Assembly (NCBI GenBank): GCA_030833185.1
Contig: JAURHQ010000011.1
Span: forward strand, 1 to 41,137
DNA from: Gammaproteobacteria bacterium
GTDB taxonomy: Bacteria; Pseudomonadota; Gammaproteobacteria; Ga0077536
DNA length: 41,137 bases
Reading direction: 5' to 3'
Positions within the stretch are counted from its first letter, which is position 1. Each line of letters begins with the position of its first letter. This document shows, piece by piece, positions 27,473 through 35,634 of this stretch. The notes beneath the pieces were generated by a model. It was given only the letters and a program-made list of their open reading frames with translations. It was not told the origin of the DNA and made no database searches. Both the position numbers and the translations under genes were made by a program.

Positions 27473-30034
27473 TTAGAGCCAGCGCATCCGGCCCAGCTCG
27501 AAGCGGTGCGCCAGCAGCGGATGGGTCGGCCAGGCGCGCAGCCGCAATGCCGCCAGACCGGACAGTGCAGGGGTGACGGTGGCGGCGTAGCGCGTCTCAC
27601 CGTCCTGCGTTGCGCACGGCGCAAGCGCGACGCAGTTTTGCGGCTGAAATATCCCATCGGCGTTCAGCGCGCCGAGCTGGCATTCCACGTGCACATCCGT
27701 CGCCGCCAGACCGTTCAGCGCGAGCGCGACCTGCAATTCAAAACTGCCGCCCGCCGGTAGGGTGGCCGGTGGCCCGTCCAGCAGACGAAGGCCAAGACCG
27801 GACCAGGCGGCGGCGACGCGCGCTTTCCACGCGGCGAGGGCGCGCGCCCCGGCGTGGTCGTCGGCGCCGAGGGCACGCGCCAGACGCGCCGCCGGCGCAT
27901 AGAAGCGCGTGGTGTATTCCATGACCTGCCGCTCGGCGTTGAAGCGCGGCAGCACCGTGCGTTGCGAGGTTTTGGCGAGCTTCACCCAACTCTCCGAATA
28001 CCCCCGCCCGCCGCGATCGAAGTAACACGGCTTGGCGACTTCAAACAGCAGCCGGCAGATTTCGGCCGCCTCAAGGCGATTGCGCTCGTGCTCCGGCAGC
28101 TGGTGGCCCATCGGCGCCACGCCAAAGCCGTTGTCGCCGGTGTAGCCCTCGGCCCACCAGCCGTCGAGGATCGACAAATGCACCGCGCCGTTCATGGCCG
28201 CCTTCATGCCCGAGGTGCCGCTCGCCTCCAGCGGGTATTCCGGGTTGTTGAGCCAGAGGTCGACGCCCGTCACCAGGCGCCGGGCGAGCGAGATGTCGTA
28301 GTTCTCAATCAGGAACAGCCGCCCGGCAAACGCCGGCTGCATGGCGTATTCGTGCAGCTGGCGGATCAAGGCCTGCCCGCCCACATCGCGCGCGTGGGCC
28401 TTGCCGGCGTAGAGCAAAATGACCGGGCGCTCGTCGTCGTTGAGCAGCGCGGCCAGGCGCGCCGGATCGCTGAGCAGCAGCGTCGCGCGTTTGTAGGTGG
28501 CGAAGCGCCGCGCGAAGCCAACAATCAAGGGATCTCGCGCGGGTGAAAGCCGCTTGAGGCGGCGTTCGATATCCGCTGGCGCGAGCCCGTTGCGCCGGTA
28601 TTGCCGCCCCAAACGCTCGCGCAGTTCGTGCAGGAGGTCGAGCTTCAGCAACTGGCGCACGCTCCACCAGGTATGGTCGGGCAGCTCGTCGATCCGCTGC
28701 CAGAAGTCTGCGTTGCAGAGTTCGTTGCGCCACTGCCGGCCAAAGCGGAGGTCGAAGAGATTGACCCACGAGGTCGCGAGATAGGTGTGGGTGTGGACGC
28801 CGTTGGTGACGTGGCTGACGGGGTTTTCCGACGGCGCGATTTCCGGCCAGATGAAACATTCATTGCGCGCCGCGACGCCCTCGTGCACCGCGCTCACCCC
28901 GTTATGGAAGCGTGAAAGACGCAGCGCCAACGCGGTCTGATTAAACCCCAGCGCGTTCTGCGGGCTGGCGCCGAGCGCGAACAGGGTCTGCTCGCTCACC
29001 CCAAGGTCGTCAATCAGCTGGGGGAAATGCTGCCGCATCAGTTCATGCGGAAACACATCGTGGCCCGCCGGCACCGGCGTGTGGGTGGTGAACACCGTGG
29101 CCGCGGCGACCGCCTCCAGCGCGCTATGAAAATCGAGACCCAGGCGCACGTGCTCGCGCAGCCGCTCCAGCATCATGAACGCCGCGTGGCCCTCGTTGAC
29201 GTGCCACACGGTGGGCGCGAAGCCCAGCGCGCGCAGCGCCCGCACCCCGCCCATGCCCAGCACGATTTCCTGCGCGATGCGGGTTTCCAGGCCACCGCCG
29301 TAAAGCTCATGCGTGATGCGGCGGTCGTCGTCGGTATTGGTGTCCAAATCGGTGTCGAGCAGCAGCAGGGTGATTTCTCCCAGCCGACCTATCCACACCC
29401 GAATCGCCGCATCCCTGCCCAGCAGGTCCACGTGCAGGCGAAGCGGCGCGCCGCTCGCGTCCTGCGCTTCGCCAAAGGCCAAATCTCCGCCATAGACCGG
29501 CAGATAGCGGAGCTGCTGTTGGCCCTCGGCATCGATCTGCTGCCGCAAATAGCCAGCGCGATAAAACAGCCCCACCGCCACGAACGGCAGGCGCAGGTCG
29601 CCGGCCGCCTTGCAGTGGTCGCCGGCCAGCACGCCCAGCCCGCCCGCGTAAAACGGCAGGCTTTCGTGCAGCCCGTACTCGGCGCAGAAATACGCCACCA
29701 GGTCTTCGTCCTCGTTGAGCAGGGCCAGAACCCGCGCATCGCGCGGCTGTTGCAGATAGCTCGTGTGCGCCGAGAGCACCGCCTCGTATTCCTGCAGGAA
29801 CACCGCGTTGGTGGCGGCGGCATCGAGCGTCGCCTGCGCAACGCGCCGCAAGAACATGCGCGGGTTGTGACCGCAGCCGTTCCAAAGCGCCCGGTCGAGG
29901 TTGCTGAAGAGTTCCTGAATCCGGCGGTCCCAGGTGTAGGACAGGTCGTCGGCCAGTTCATGCAGGCGGGCCAGCGCCGGCGGGACCTGCGGCTGGATCT
30001 CGAACGCGAACTGGGTGGGCATGGCGTCCTGCAT
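27473..30034 (-). CDS. glgP: Alpha-glucan (glycogen) phosphorylase
   Basis: 853-residue GT35 enzyme that releases glucose-1-phosphate from alpha-1,4-glucans using pyridoxal phosphate. The Schiff-base lysine is K611 in EASGTSGMKAAMNG, the PLP site of the family. Other marks are FCAEYGLHESLPFYAGGLG near 140-160 and HVNEGHAAFMMLERL. It is the alpha-glucan phosphorylase subtype of about 850 residues, whose N-terminal region differs from the E. coli type. GGAG eight bases ahead supports the ATG at 30034. It is divergent from glycogen synthase (148 bases), which would allow joint control of storage and breakdown. Confidence 0.95.
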   Translation of the reverse strand: MQDAMPTQFAFEIQPQVPPALARLHELADDLSYTWDRRIQELFSNLDRALWNGCGHNPRMFLRRVAQATLDAAATNAVFLQEYEAVLSAHTSYLQQPRDARVLALLNEDEDLVAYFCAEYGLHESLPFYAGGLGVLAGDHCKAAGDLRLPFVAVGLFYRAGYLRQQIDAEGQQQLRYLPVYGGDLAFGEAQDASGAPLRLHVDLLGRDAAIRVWIGRLGEITLLLLDTDLDTNTDDDRRITHELYGGGLETRIAQEIVLGMGGVRALRALGFAPTVWHVNEGHAAFMMLERLREHVRLGLDFHSALEAVAAATVFTTHTPVPAGHDVFPHELMRQHFPQLIDDLGVSEQTLFALGASPQNALGFNQTALALRLSRFHNGVSAVHEGVAARNECFIWPEIAPSENPVSHVTNGVHTHTYLATSWVNLFDLRFGRQWRNELCNADFWQRIDELPDHTWWSVRQLLKLDLLHELRERLGRQYRRNGLAPADIERRLKRLSPARDPLIVGFARRFATYKRATLLLSDPARLAALLNDDERPVILLYAGKAHARDVGGQALIRQLHEYAMQPAFAGRLFLIENYDISLARRLVTGVDLWLNNPEYPLEASGTSGMKAAMNGAVHLSILDGWWAEGYTGDNGFGVAPMGHQLPEHERNRLEAAEICRLLFEVAKPCYFDRGGRGYSESWVKLAKTSQRTVLPRFNAERQVMEYTTRFYAPAARLARALGADDHAGARALAAWKARVAAAWSGLGLRLLDGPPATLPAGGSFELQVALALNGLAATDVHVECQLGALNADGIFQPQNCVALAPCATQDGETRYAATVTPALSGLAALRLRAWPTHPLLAHRFELGRMRWL

Positions 30035-30170
30035 CGGCTTACTCCAGATCGGGGGGGCAGGAAAGGCGGGGCGTAACCCCAGTCTACTGGCGAGCCGCCG
30101 GGCGGACCGCACGTGAGTCAAGGCGAGCGCTGATCCGCCCGTCGGGGGCGAATAATTCGAGGGGCCGCTC

Positions 30171-30183
30171 TAGAATCCCGCCA
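30171..30183 (+). promoter_or_regulatory. Possible -10 element giving a leaderless glgA transcript
   Basis: TAGAAT at 30171-30176 lies six bases before the glgA ATG, where no ribosome-binding site can be seen. A start point at or next to the A of ATG would give a leaderless mRNA. No good -35 box is found, so this is tentative. The rest of the glgP/glgA gap shows no clear site. Confidence 0.35.
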
Positions 30184-31631
30184 TGATGCGCGTGCTATTT
30201 GTGACCGCGGAGGCCTCGCCTTTCGCGCAAACCGGGGGCTTGGGTGAAGTCTGCGGCAGCCTGCCCAAGGCGCTGGCCCAGCTTGGCTGCGAGGTGCGGC
30301 TGTTGCTGCCTGCCTACGGCTCAATCAAGGCGCGCTACCCCGCGCTGCGCCGGCTGCGGCCGCTGACCGCGCCGGGGCTGCCACCGGACAGCGCGCTGCT
30401 GGCCTTGCCGCTGGCACCGGGCCTTGAGCTTTGGCTGGTCGATGCGCCCGCCCTGTTTGACCGGCCGGGCGGTCTCTACAGCGACGAGGCGGGGCGCGAG
30501 TGGCACGATAATCCGCAGCGCTTCGCCGCCTTCGCGCAGGCCGCCGCGGCGCTCGCGCAGGCCGCGGACTGGCGGCCGGATGTGGTCCACTGCCACGACT
30601 GGCAGACCGGCCTCACGCCCGCCTTGCTCGCCGGGCAAAGCCCGCGCCCGGCCACCGTCTTCACCATCCACAACCTCGCTTTTCGCGGTCTTTGCGACCG
30701 CGCCACCTTCGATCAGCTGCAGCTGCCGAGGGACTGGTGGGACTGGCAAAAGCTCGAGTTTCACGGCCAGTGCGCGTTCATCAAGGGCGGGCTGGTGTTT
30801 GCCGACCGCCTGAGTACCGTCAGCCCGGGCTATGCGGAAGAAATCCAAACGGCGGACTTCGGCTACGGTCTGGACGGCCTGCTCCGGCATCGCGCGGGCG
30901 AACTGCAGGGCATCCTGAACGGCATTGACCAGACGGTGTGGGACCCGGCCACCGACCCGCATCTCCGCGCGCCTTACCACGCCGGGGATCTCGCCGGGCG
31001 CGCCCTTAACAAGGCGGCGGTGCAGGAGAGCTTTGGCCTTGCCCTTCGGCCCGAGGCCTGCCTGCTCGGTGTGGTCAGCCGGCTGACGGATCAGAAAGGC
31101 ATCGACCTGCTGCTGGCCGCGCTGCGCGACCCGGCAACAGCCGACCTGCAGTGCGCGATTCTGGGCAGCGGCGAGCCCTGGCTGGAAGACGCCGTGCGCG
31201 CGCTGGTGGCCGATTTTCCGGGCCGGATTGGCGCGCACTTTGGCTATGACACGGCGCTGTCGCATCTCGTCTACGGCGGCATCGACGCCTTTGCCATGCC
31301 GTCCCGCTTCGAGCCCTGCGGGCTCTCGCAGTTCTACAGCCTGCGCTACGGCGCGGTGCCGGTGGTGCGCCATACCGGCGGACTGGCCGACAGCGTGCGA
31401 GAAGGGCCGACGGGCAACGGGCTGGTGTTTCATCCACCGTTCGTCGGCGATTTGCTGGCGGCGCTGGTGCGCCTCAAGGCCTGCTGGCAAGACCAAACCG
31501 TCTGGCGAGCCTTGCAGGCGCGCGGCATGGCCCAGGATTTTTCCTGGGCGCGCAGTGCCGAGGCCTATCTCGCGCTCTATCGTTCGCGTTTGCCCCAGGA
31601 GGTGCCGCCCCATGCCCTTACCCACGCTTGA
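30183..31631 (+). CDS. glgA: Glycogen (starch) synthase, ADP-glucose type
   Basis: 482-residue GT5 glycosyltransferase that extends alpha-1,4-glucan from ADP-glucose. N-terminal domain: VLFVTAEASPFAQTGGLGEV. The usual KTGGL nucleotide-sugar lysine is glutamine here, a variant worth noting. C-terminal domain: RLTDQKGIDLL, and SRFEPCGLSQFYSLRYGAVPVVR with the catalytic glutamate of EPCG. The length is normal. Either ATG at 30183 or the one at 30186 could be used. No ADP-glucose pyrophosphorylase or branching enzyme is in the window. The gene overlaps the next by 20 bases. Confidence 0.93.
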   Translation: MMRVLFVTAEASPFAQTGGLGEVCGSLPKALAQLGCEVRLLLPAYGSIKARYPALRRLRPLTAPGLPPDSALLALPLAPGLELWLVDAPALFDRPGGLYSDEAGREWHDNPQRFAAFAQAAAALAQAADWRPDVVHCHDWQTGLTPALLAGQSPRPATVFTIHNLAFRGLCDRATFDQLQLPRDWWDWQKLEFHGQCAFIKGGLVFADRLSTVSPGYAEEIQTADFGYGLDGLLRHRAGELQGILNGIDQTVWDPATDPHLRAPYHAGDLAGRALNKAAVQESFGLALRPEACLLGVVSRLTDQKGIDLLLAALRDPATADLQCAILGSGEPWLEDAVRALVADFPGRIGAHFGYDTALSHLVYGGIDAFAMPSRFEPCGLSQFYSLRYGAVPVVRHTGGLADSVREGPTGNGLVFHPPFVGDLLAALVRLKACWQDQTVWRALQARGMAQDFSWARSAEAYLALYRSRLPQEVPPHALTHA

Positions 31632-32589
31632 GGACATCGAACAGGCCGCCGCGGTGATTCGCCCGTGGTGCCCGCCGACGCCGCAATACGCCTGGCCGCT
31701 GCTGGCCGAACGCGCCGGCTGCGAAGTCTGGGTCAAGCACGAGAACCACACGCGCACGGGGGCCTTCAAGCTGCGCGGCGGGCTGCACTACCTGCATCAA
31801 CTCAAAGCCAGTGGCCGAGCCTGCGCGGGCTTGATTGCCGCCACCCGCGGCAATCACGGCCAAAGCATCGGGCTGGCCGGCCGCGCCTTCGGGCTGCCGG
31901 TGACGATAGTCGTGCCCCACGGCAATAGCCGCGAGAAAAACGCCGCCATGCGCGCCCTCGGCGTGCGCTTGCTGGAAATTGGTGACGACTACGAAGACGC
32001 GCGCCTCGCCGCGGTCGAACTGGCGGCGCGCGAAAATCTGGAGATGGTGGCCTCGTTCCACCCGGATCTGGTGACGGGCGTGGCGACCTACGGGCTGGAA
32101 CTCTTCCGCGCGGCACCGACGCTGGACGCGGTGTTCGTAGGCATCGGCCTGGGCTCCGGCGCCTGCGGCCTGCTGGCAGCACGCGCGGCGCTGGGACTCA
32201 ACACCAAAGTGATCGGCGTGGTGGCGGCGGGGGCGCCGACCTACGCGCTGTCATTGGCGGCGGGCCGACCGGTCGCCACCGCGGAAGCGCGCACGCTGGC
32301 CGACGGACTCGCCTGTCGCACGCCCGCTGCCGACGCGCTGCAACTCATGCTGGCCGGGCTGGACCGGATTGAAGTGGTCAGCGACGCGCGCATCGCCGCT
32401 GCCATGCGCTACTACTACGAGGACACCCACAACCTGGCCGAAGGCGCCGGCGCCGCCGCGCTGGCCGCGCTGCTGGCCGCGCCGGAATGCCGGCCGGGCG
32501 CGCGTCTGGGCGTGGTGCTGAGCGGTGGCAATGTGGACCGCGAGATCTTCGCGTCCATCCTGCAGGCCGGCGAACCGGCCCGCGTTTAA
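31612..32589 (+). CDS. Threonine/serine dehydratase-like PLP enzyme
   Basis: 325-residue fold-type II PLP enzyme. The Schiff-base lysine is K53 in TGAFKLRGG, matching the S/T-x-F-K-x-R-G motif of threonine dehydratases. The phosphate loop is GIGLGSG, and SGGNVD near the C-terminus matches the catabolic type that lacks the regulatory ACT domain. The likely reaction is threonine or serine deamination to 2-oxobutyrate or pyruvate. Hydroxyectoine-utilisation dehydratases belong to the same family, so the substrate is open. AGGAGG at 31597-31602, inside glgA, sets the start, and the gene overlaps glgA by 20 bases. Confidence 0.88.
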   Translation: MPLPTLEDIEQAAAVIRPWCPPTPQYAWPLLAERAGCEVWVKHENHTRTGAFKLRGGLHYLHQLKASGRACAGLIAATRGNHGQSIGLAGRAFGLPVTIVVPHGNSREKNAAMRALGVRLLEIGDDYEDARLAAVELAARENLEMVASFHPDLVTGVATYGLELFRAAPTLDAVFVGIGLGSGACGLLAARAALGLNTKVIGVVAAGAPTYALSLAAGRPVATAEARTLADGLACRTPAADALQLMLAGLDRIEVVSDARIAAAMRYYYEDTHNLAEGAGAAALAALLAAPECRPGARLGVVLSGGNVDREIFASILQAGEPARV

Positions 32590-32596
32590 GCCCGGA

Positions 32597-32932
32597 CTAC
32601 TTCGACTCGCCGCCCGCTTTAGCGAGCGCGTCTTCCAGCTCTTTTGCCAGTTTGTAGCGGCCCTCACGCTCGGCCTGATCGGCCTCTTTCAGGCAGTAGT
32701 CCTTGCCCTGCGCCCGCGAGAGCTTGCAGTACTGCCGCTTGCGCTCGACCTGCGCGTTCAGCATGTCGAGCTTGGCGTTGTAGCGGTCGCGCGGGGTGTC
32801 GGCGCGGGTCACCAGCGGGGTGCCGTCTTCCTCAGCGTCCTCGTCATCGTCGTAATCGTCGTAGAAGGCCTGCGCGGGATGGCACAGGCACAGCGCGAAA
32901 CAAACCAGCAGCAGGCGCAAAGATTGCGACAT
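32597..32932 (-). CDS. Small exported protein of unknown function
   Basis: 111 residues with a signal peptide ending HPAQA (about residue 22). The mature part starts with an acidic Asp/Tyr-rich stretch (DDYDDDEDAEED) and continues as a Lys/Glu/Arg-rich helix with two cysteines (in RQYCKLSRAQGKDYCLKEAD), which could form a disulfide or bind metal. No family recognised. GGAGG precedes the ATG. It ends 7 bases from the dehydratase stop and is divergent from the DUF4124 gene. Confidence 0.8.
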   Translation of the reverse strand: MSQSLRLLLVCFALCLCHPAQAFYDDYDDDEDAEEDGTPLVTRADTPRDRYNAKLDMLNAQVERKRQYCKLSRAQGKDYCLKEADQAEREGRYKLAKELEDALAKAGGESK

Positions 32933-33037
32933 CGACAGTCCTCCTCCGTTGAAAGGCCATTCTACGCCGGCAAACCGGCTGTGCCCGCGCGACGTAAACG
33001 CATAGACAAATCACACGCGCTGGGTTCAAGTGCGGCC

Positions 33038-33670
33038 ATGACGATCCCCCTCCACCTGACGGCCCTGCTGCTCCTCGGCAGCCTTTGTGCCCTGCCGCTC
33101 ACCGCCGGCGAGATCCTGCGCTGGCAGGACGCGGAAGGTAAAACCCATTTTGGCGACCGCCCGCCCACTGGCGTGAAAGCCGACATCGTGGTGCCCAAAA
33201 ACAGCAATCTGGCGCACGGCGAGCGGCCGCCCGCTGAGTCTGCCAGCGAAACCGGCGGTAAAGCACCGCCGGCGGTCGACCCCGTGCCGGCGCGCGAACG
33301 CTGCGAACAGGCCCGACGCGATGTTGTGGTGCTCGCGACCCAGCGTCCGGTGTATCGCGACGAGGAGGGCCGCTTGCGCGTCAAACGGGGCGCGGGACGC
33401 CCCGATGCCTACACCGGCGAGCGGCAATATCTGACCGACCGGGAACGCACACAGGAACTGAGCCGCGCGGAGCTCATGTTCACCCGCGACTGCGCCGCCT
33501 GGCCCGAACTGCAGGACCGGGCGCAGGCCGAGGCGGACCTGCTGGGCGAAGAGCAGTGCGAACTCGCCCGCGCGGCGCTGGCCGAGGCCAAGCGCAAGGG
33601 GGTGCCCGCGAACGAGGAGGCGCAGGTTCGTGCGCGGCGCGAAATCGCCCAATGGTGCGGGTCGCGATGA
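33038..33670 (+). CDS. Exported DUF4124-domain protein
   Basis: 210 residues with a signal peptide (to about LTAG, residue 24) followed at once by a DUF4124 module: EILRWQDAEGKTHFGDRPP, typical of small periplasmic proteins in gamma- and betaproteobacteria. The remainder is charged and has three cysteines (CEQARRD, TRDCAAW, GEEQCELAR region) plus a C-terminal one, spaced like two disulfides. Function unknown. The ATG at 33038 has only a weak ribosome site. The stop overlaps the next gene by ATGA. Confidence 0.85.
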   Translation: MTIPLHLTALLLLGSLCALPLTAGEILRWQDAEGKTHFGDRPPTGVKADIVVPKNSNLAHGERPPAESASETGGKAPPAVDPVPARERCEQARRDVVVLATQRPVYRDEEGRLRVKRGAGRPDAYTGERQYLTDRERTQELSRAELMFTRDCAAWPELQDRAQAEADLLGEEQCELARAALAEAKRKGVPANEEAQVRARREIAQWCGSR

Positions 33671-34410
33671 GCGACTTCACCCGTTTCCACCAGCCGCTGC
33701 GGGCGGCGGTCATCGGCGCGACGGGGGGGATTGGCGGCGCGCTGTGTGCGGCGCTGGCGGTCCACCCGGCGGTGGCCGAGGTCTACGCCTTCGCCCGTGA
33801 AGCGCCGCGCCTCGACCTGCCCAAGCTGCGGAGCGGGGCACTCGACCTGACGGCAGAAGACAGCATCCAAACTGCCGCCGCGCTGGCCGGCGCGGGCGGG
33901 CCGCTGGATCTGGTGCTGGTGGCCAGCGGGCTGCTGCACGCCGAGGGGCTGGCGCCGGAGAAGCGTTGGGAGTCGCTCAACGCCGACGCCCTGACGACGC
34001 TCTTCGCGGTCAATGCCACCGGCCCGGCGCTCTGCGCGCGCTACTTCCTGCCGCATTTGCGCCGCGGGTCGACCAGCGTGTTCGCCGCGCTCTCGGCCCG
34101 GGTGGGCAGCATCAGCGACAACCGGGCCGGCGGCTGGTACGGCTACCGGGCCTCGAAGGCGGCGCTCAACATGCTGCTCAAAACTCTGGCGCTGGAGTTG
34201 GCGCGACGCAATCCCGATGCGGTCTGCGTCGGCCTGCATCCGGGCACCGTCGACACCGGCCTGTCGCGGCCCTTCCAGTCACGCGTGCCCGACGCGAAAC
34301 TGTTTACCCCGGATCGCGCCGCCAGCCAGTTACTGGCGGTGTGCGCCGGGCTCACCCCCGCCGACAGCGGGCAGGTTTTCGCTTGGGACGGCAGCCCCGT
34401 CCCGGCCTGA
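33667..34410 (+). CDS. Short-chain dehydrogenase/reductase, C-factor-like
   Basis: 247-residue SDR with intact motifs: cofactor-binding GATGGIGG near residue 18, NxxG-type NATGPALC region, catalytic serine in FAALSARVGS, and Y-x3-K in WYGYRASKAALNMLLK. The HPGTVDTGLSRPF stretch after it is typical of CsgA/C-factor and sniffer-like SDRs. The substrate is not deducible. It shares an ATGA overlap with the DUF4124 gene. Compare the halohydrin dehalogenase-like protein at 12801, in which both these motifs are replaced. Confidence 0.9.
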   Translation: MSDFTRFHQPLRAAVIGATGGIGGALCAALAVHPAVAEVYAFAREAPRLDLPKLRSGALDLTAEDSIQTAAALAGAGGPLDLVLVASGLLHAEGLAPEKRWESLNADALTTLFAVNATGPALCARYFLPHLRRGSTSVFAALSARVGSISDNRAGGWYGYRASKAALNMLLKTLALELARRNPDAVCVGLHPGTVDTGLSRPFQSRVPDAKLFTPDRAASQLLAVCAGLTPADSGQVFAWDGSPVPA

Positions 34411-34422
34411 AGGAGTTTCACC

Positions 34423-34644
34423 ATGTCCCGTTTCCGCTCGTCACGTACCCTCTTGCTGCTGGCGCTGGGCGGTCTTGCCGCCTGTAGTCGGGAAGCGCCA
34501 CCCCCGCCGCCCGCCCCGGCGCCGACCAACATCGTCAAAGAAACCGAAGCGCAGGTGAACGCCAGCATCAAGGCCAATACCGAGGCCTTGGACAAGGCGA
34601 TCGAGGCGCAAAGCACCGGCGCCGGCGCCGAGCCGCCCAAGTAA
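34423..34644 (+). CDS. Small lipoprotein
   Basis: 73 residues: signal peptide with lipobox LAAC (cysteine at about 21), then a proline-rich linker (PPPPPAPAP) and a short helix rich in Glu, Ala, Lys and Asn. It is likely anchored to the membrane by lipid; residue +2 is serine, which favours outer membrane sorting by the E. coli rule. Function unknown. AAGGAG ahead of the ATG supports it; it ends 3 bases before the next gene, so it is probably in one operon with its neighbours. Confidence 0.82.
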   Translation: MSRFRSSRTLLLLALGGLAACSREAPPPPPAPAPTNIVKETEAQVNASIKANTEALDKAIEAQSTGAGAEPPK

Positions 34645-34647
34645 GTC

Positions 34648-35634
34648 GTGCGGGGTGAACAAGAGGCCGCGATAGCGGCCGCCGTTGCGGCCCTGGCGCG
34701 CGGCGAACTGGTGGGTTTGCCGACCGAGACGGTCTATGGCCTGGCCGCCGACGCGCGCCAGCCGGCCGCCGTGCGCGCCATTTTTGCAGCCAAGAACCGG
34801 CCGGCCGATCACCCCCTCATCGTGCACCTCGGCGATGTCGCGCAGCTTGCCGAGTGGGCCGTTGACATTCCGCCGGCTGCCTTCACCTTGATCGAGCGCT
34901 TCTGGCCCGGACCCCTGACGCTGGTGCTGCCGCGGGCGCCGGCGGTGCTCGACGCCGTGACCGGCGGACAGGACACGGTCGCCGTCCGCTGCCCGGATCA
35001 TCCGCTGGCGCTTGCCCTGCTCGAGGCCTGCGCGACGGCGGGCATCCACGGGCTGGTCGCGCCCTCGGCCAATCGCTTTGGCCGGCTGAGCCCGACCGAA
35101 GCCGCCCACGTGCAACAGGCGTTCGGGCCCGAAGTCGCGCTGGTGCTGGACGGTGGTCCCTGCGCGGTGGGTATCGAATCGACGATTGTCGAGGTGAAGG
35201 GCGACGACGTCCGCGTGCTCCGCCCCGGCATGCTGAGCGCTGCGGCGCTGGCCGGGGTGCTGGGCCGGGCGCTCGCCGGGGCCAATGCGGCGGCCTCGCG
35301 GGTCTCGGGTGCCCTGCCGGCGCACTACGCGCCGCGCACGCCGCTGCGCTTGCTGGACGGCGCGGCCTGCGTGCAGCGGGCGATGTCGCTGTCCGCGCAA
35401 GGACAGCGGGCCGCGGTGTTGGGCAGCGCGGCGACGCTCGCGGCCCTGCCCGGCGGCGCCATCTCGCAACTCGCCCCGCTCGCCGCCAGCGACTATGCCC
35501 GCCGGCTGTACGCCGACCTGCGGACGCTAGATGGTGCCGGCGCGGCTGAGATTCTGGTCGAACAGCCGCCCTCGGGCGGCGACTGGCAGGGCATCTACGA
35601 CCGCCTGAGCCGGGCGGCGCGGGCGACCGTCTAG
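34648..35634 (+). CDS. L-threonylcarbamoyladenylate synthase (Sua5/YrdC-type)
   Basis: 328-residue enzyme of tRNA t6A synthesis, making threonylcarbamoyl-AMP from threonine, bicarbonate and ATP. The YrdC domain (about 1-200) shows VGLPTETVYGLAADA, FAAKNRPADHPLIVH, PGPLTLVLPR, and the SAN of LVAPSANRFGRLSPT. A C-terminal Sua5 domain (about 220-328) makes this the long form rather than the short TsaC. The start is GTG, with only a weak ribosome site. Its stop overlaps the stop of the convergent symporter gene in CTAG (35631-35634). Confidence 0.92.
   Translation: MRGEQEAAIAAAVAALARGELVGLPTETVYGLAADARQPAAVRAIFAAKNRPADHPLIVHLGDVAQLAEWAVDIPPAAFTLIERFWPGPLTLVLPRAPAVLDAVTGGQDTVAVRCPDHPLALALLEACATAGIHGLVAPSANRFGRLSPTEAAHVQQAFGPEVALVLDGGPCAVGIESTIVEVKGDDVRVLRPGMLSAAALAGVLGRALAGANAAASRVSGALPAHYAPRTPLRLLDGAACVQRAMSLSAQGQRAAVLGSAATLAALPGGAISQLAPLAASDYARRLYADLRTLDGAGAAEILVEQPPSGGDWQGIYDRLSRAARATV

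Noticed and set aside
29027-30076. Plus-strand frame of 349 codons within glgP
   Set aside because: Antisense to a clear phosphorylase; rich in Arg and Gln as expected for a shadow frame.
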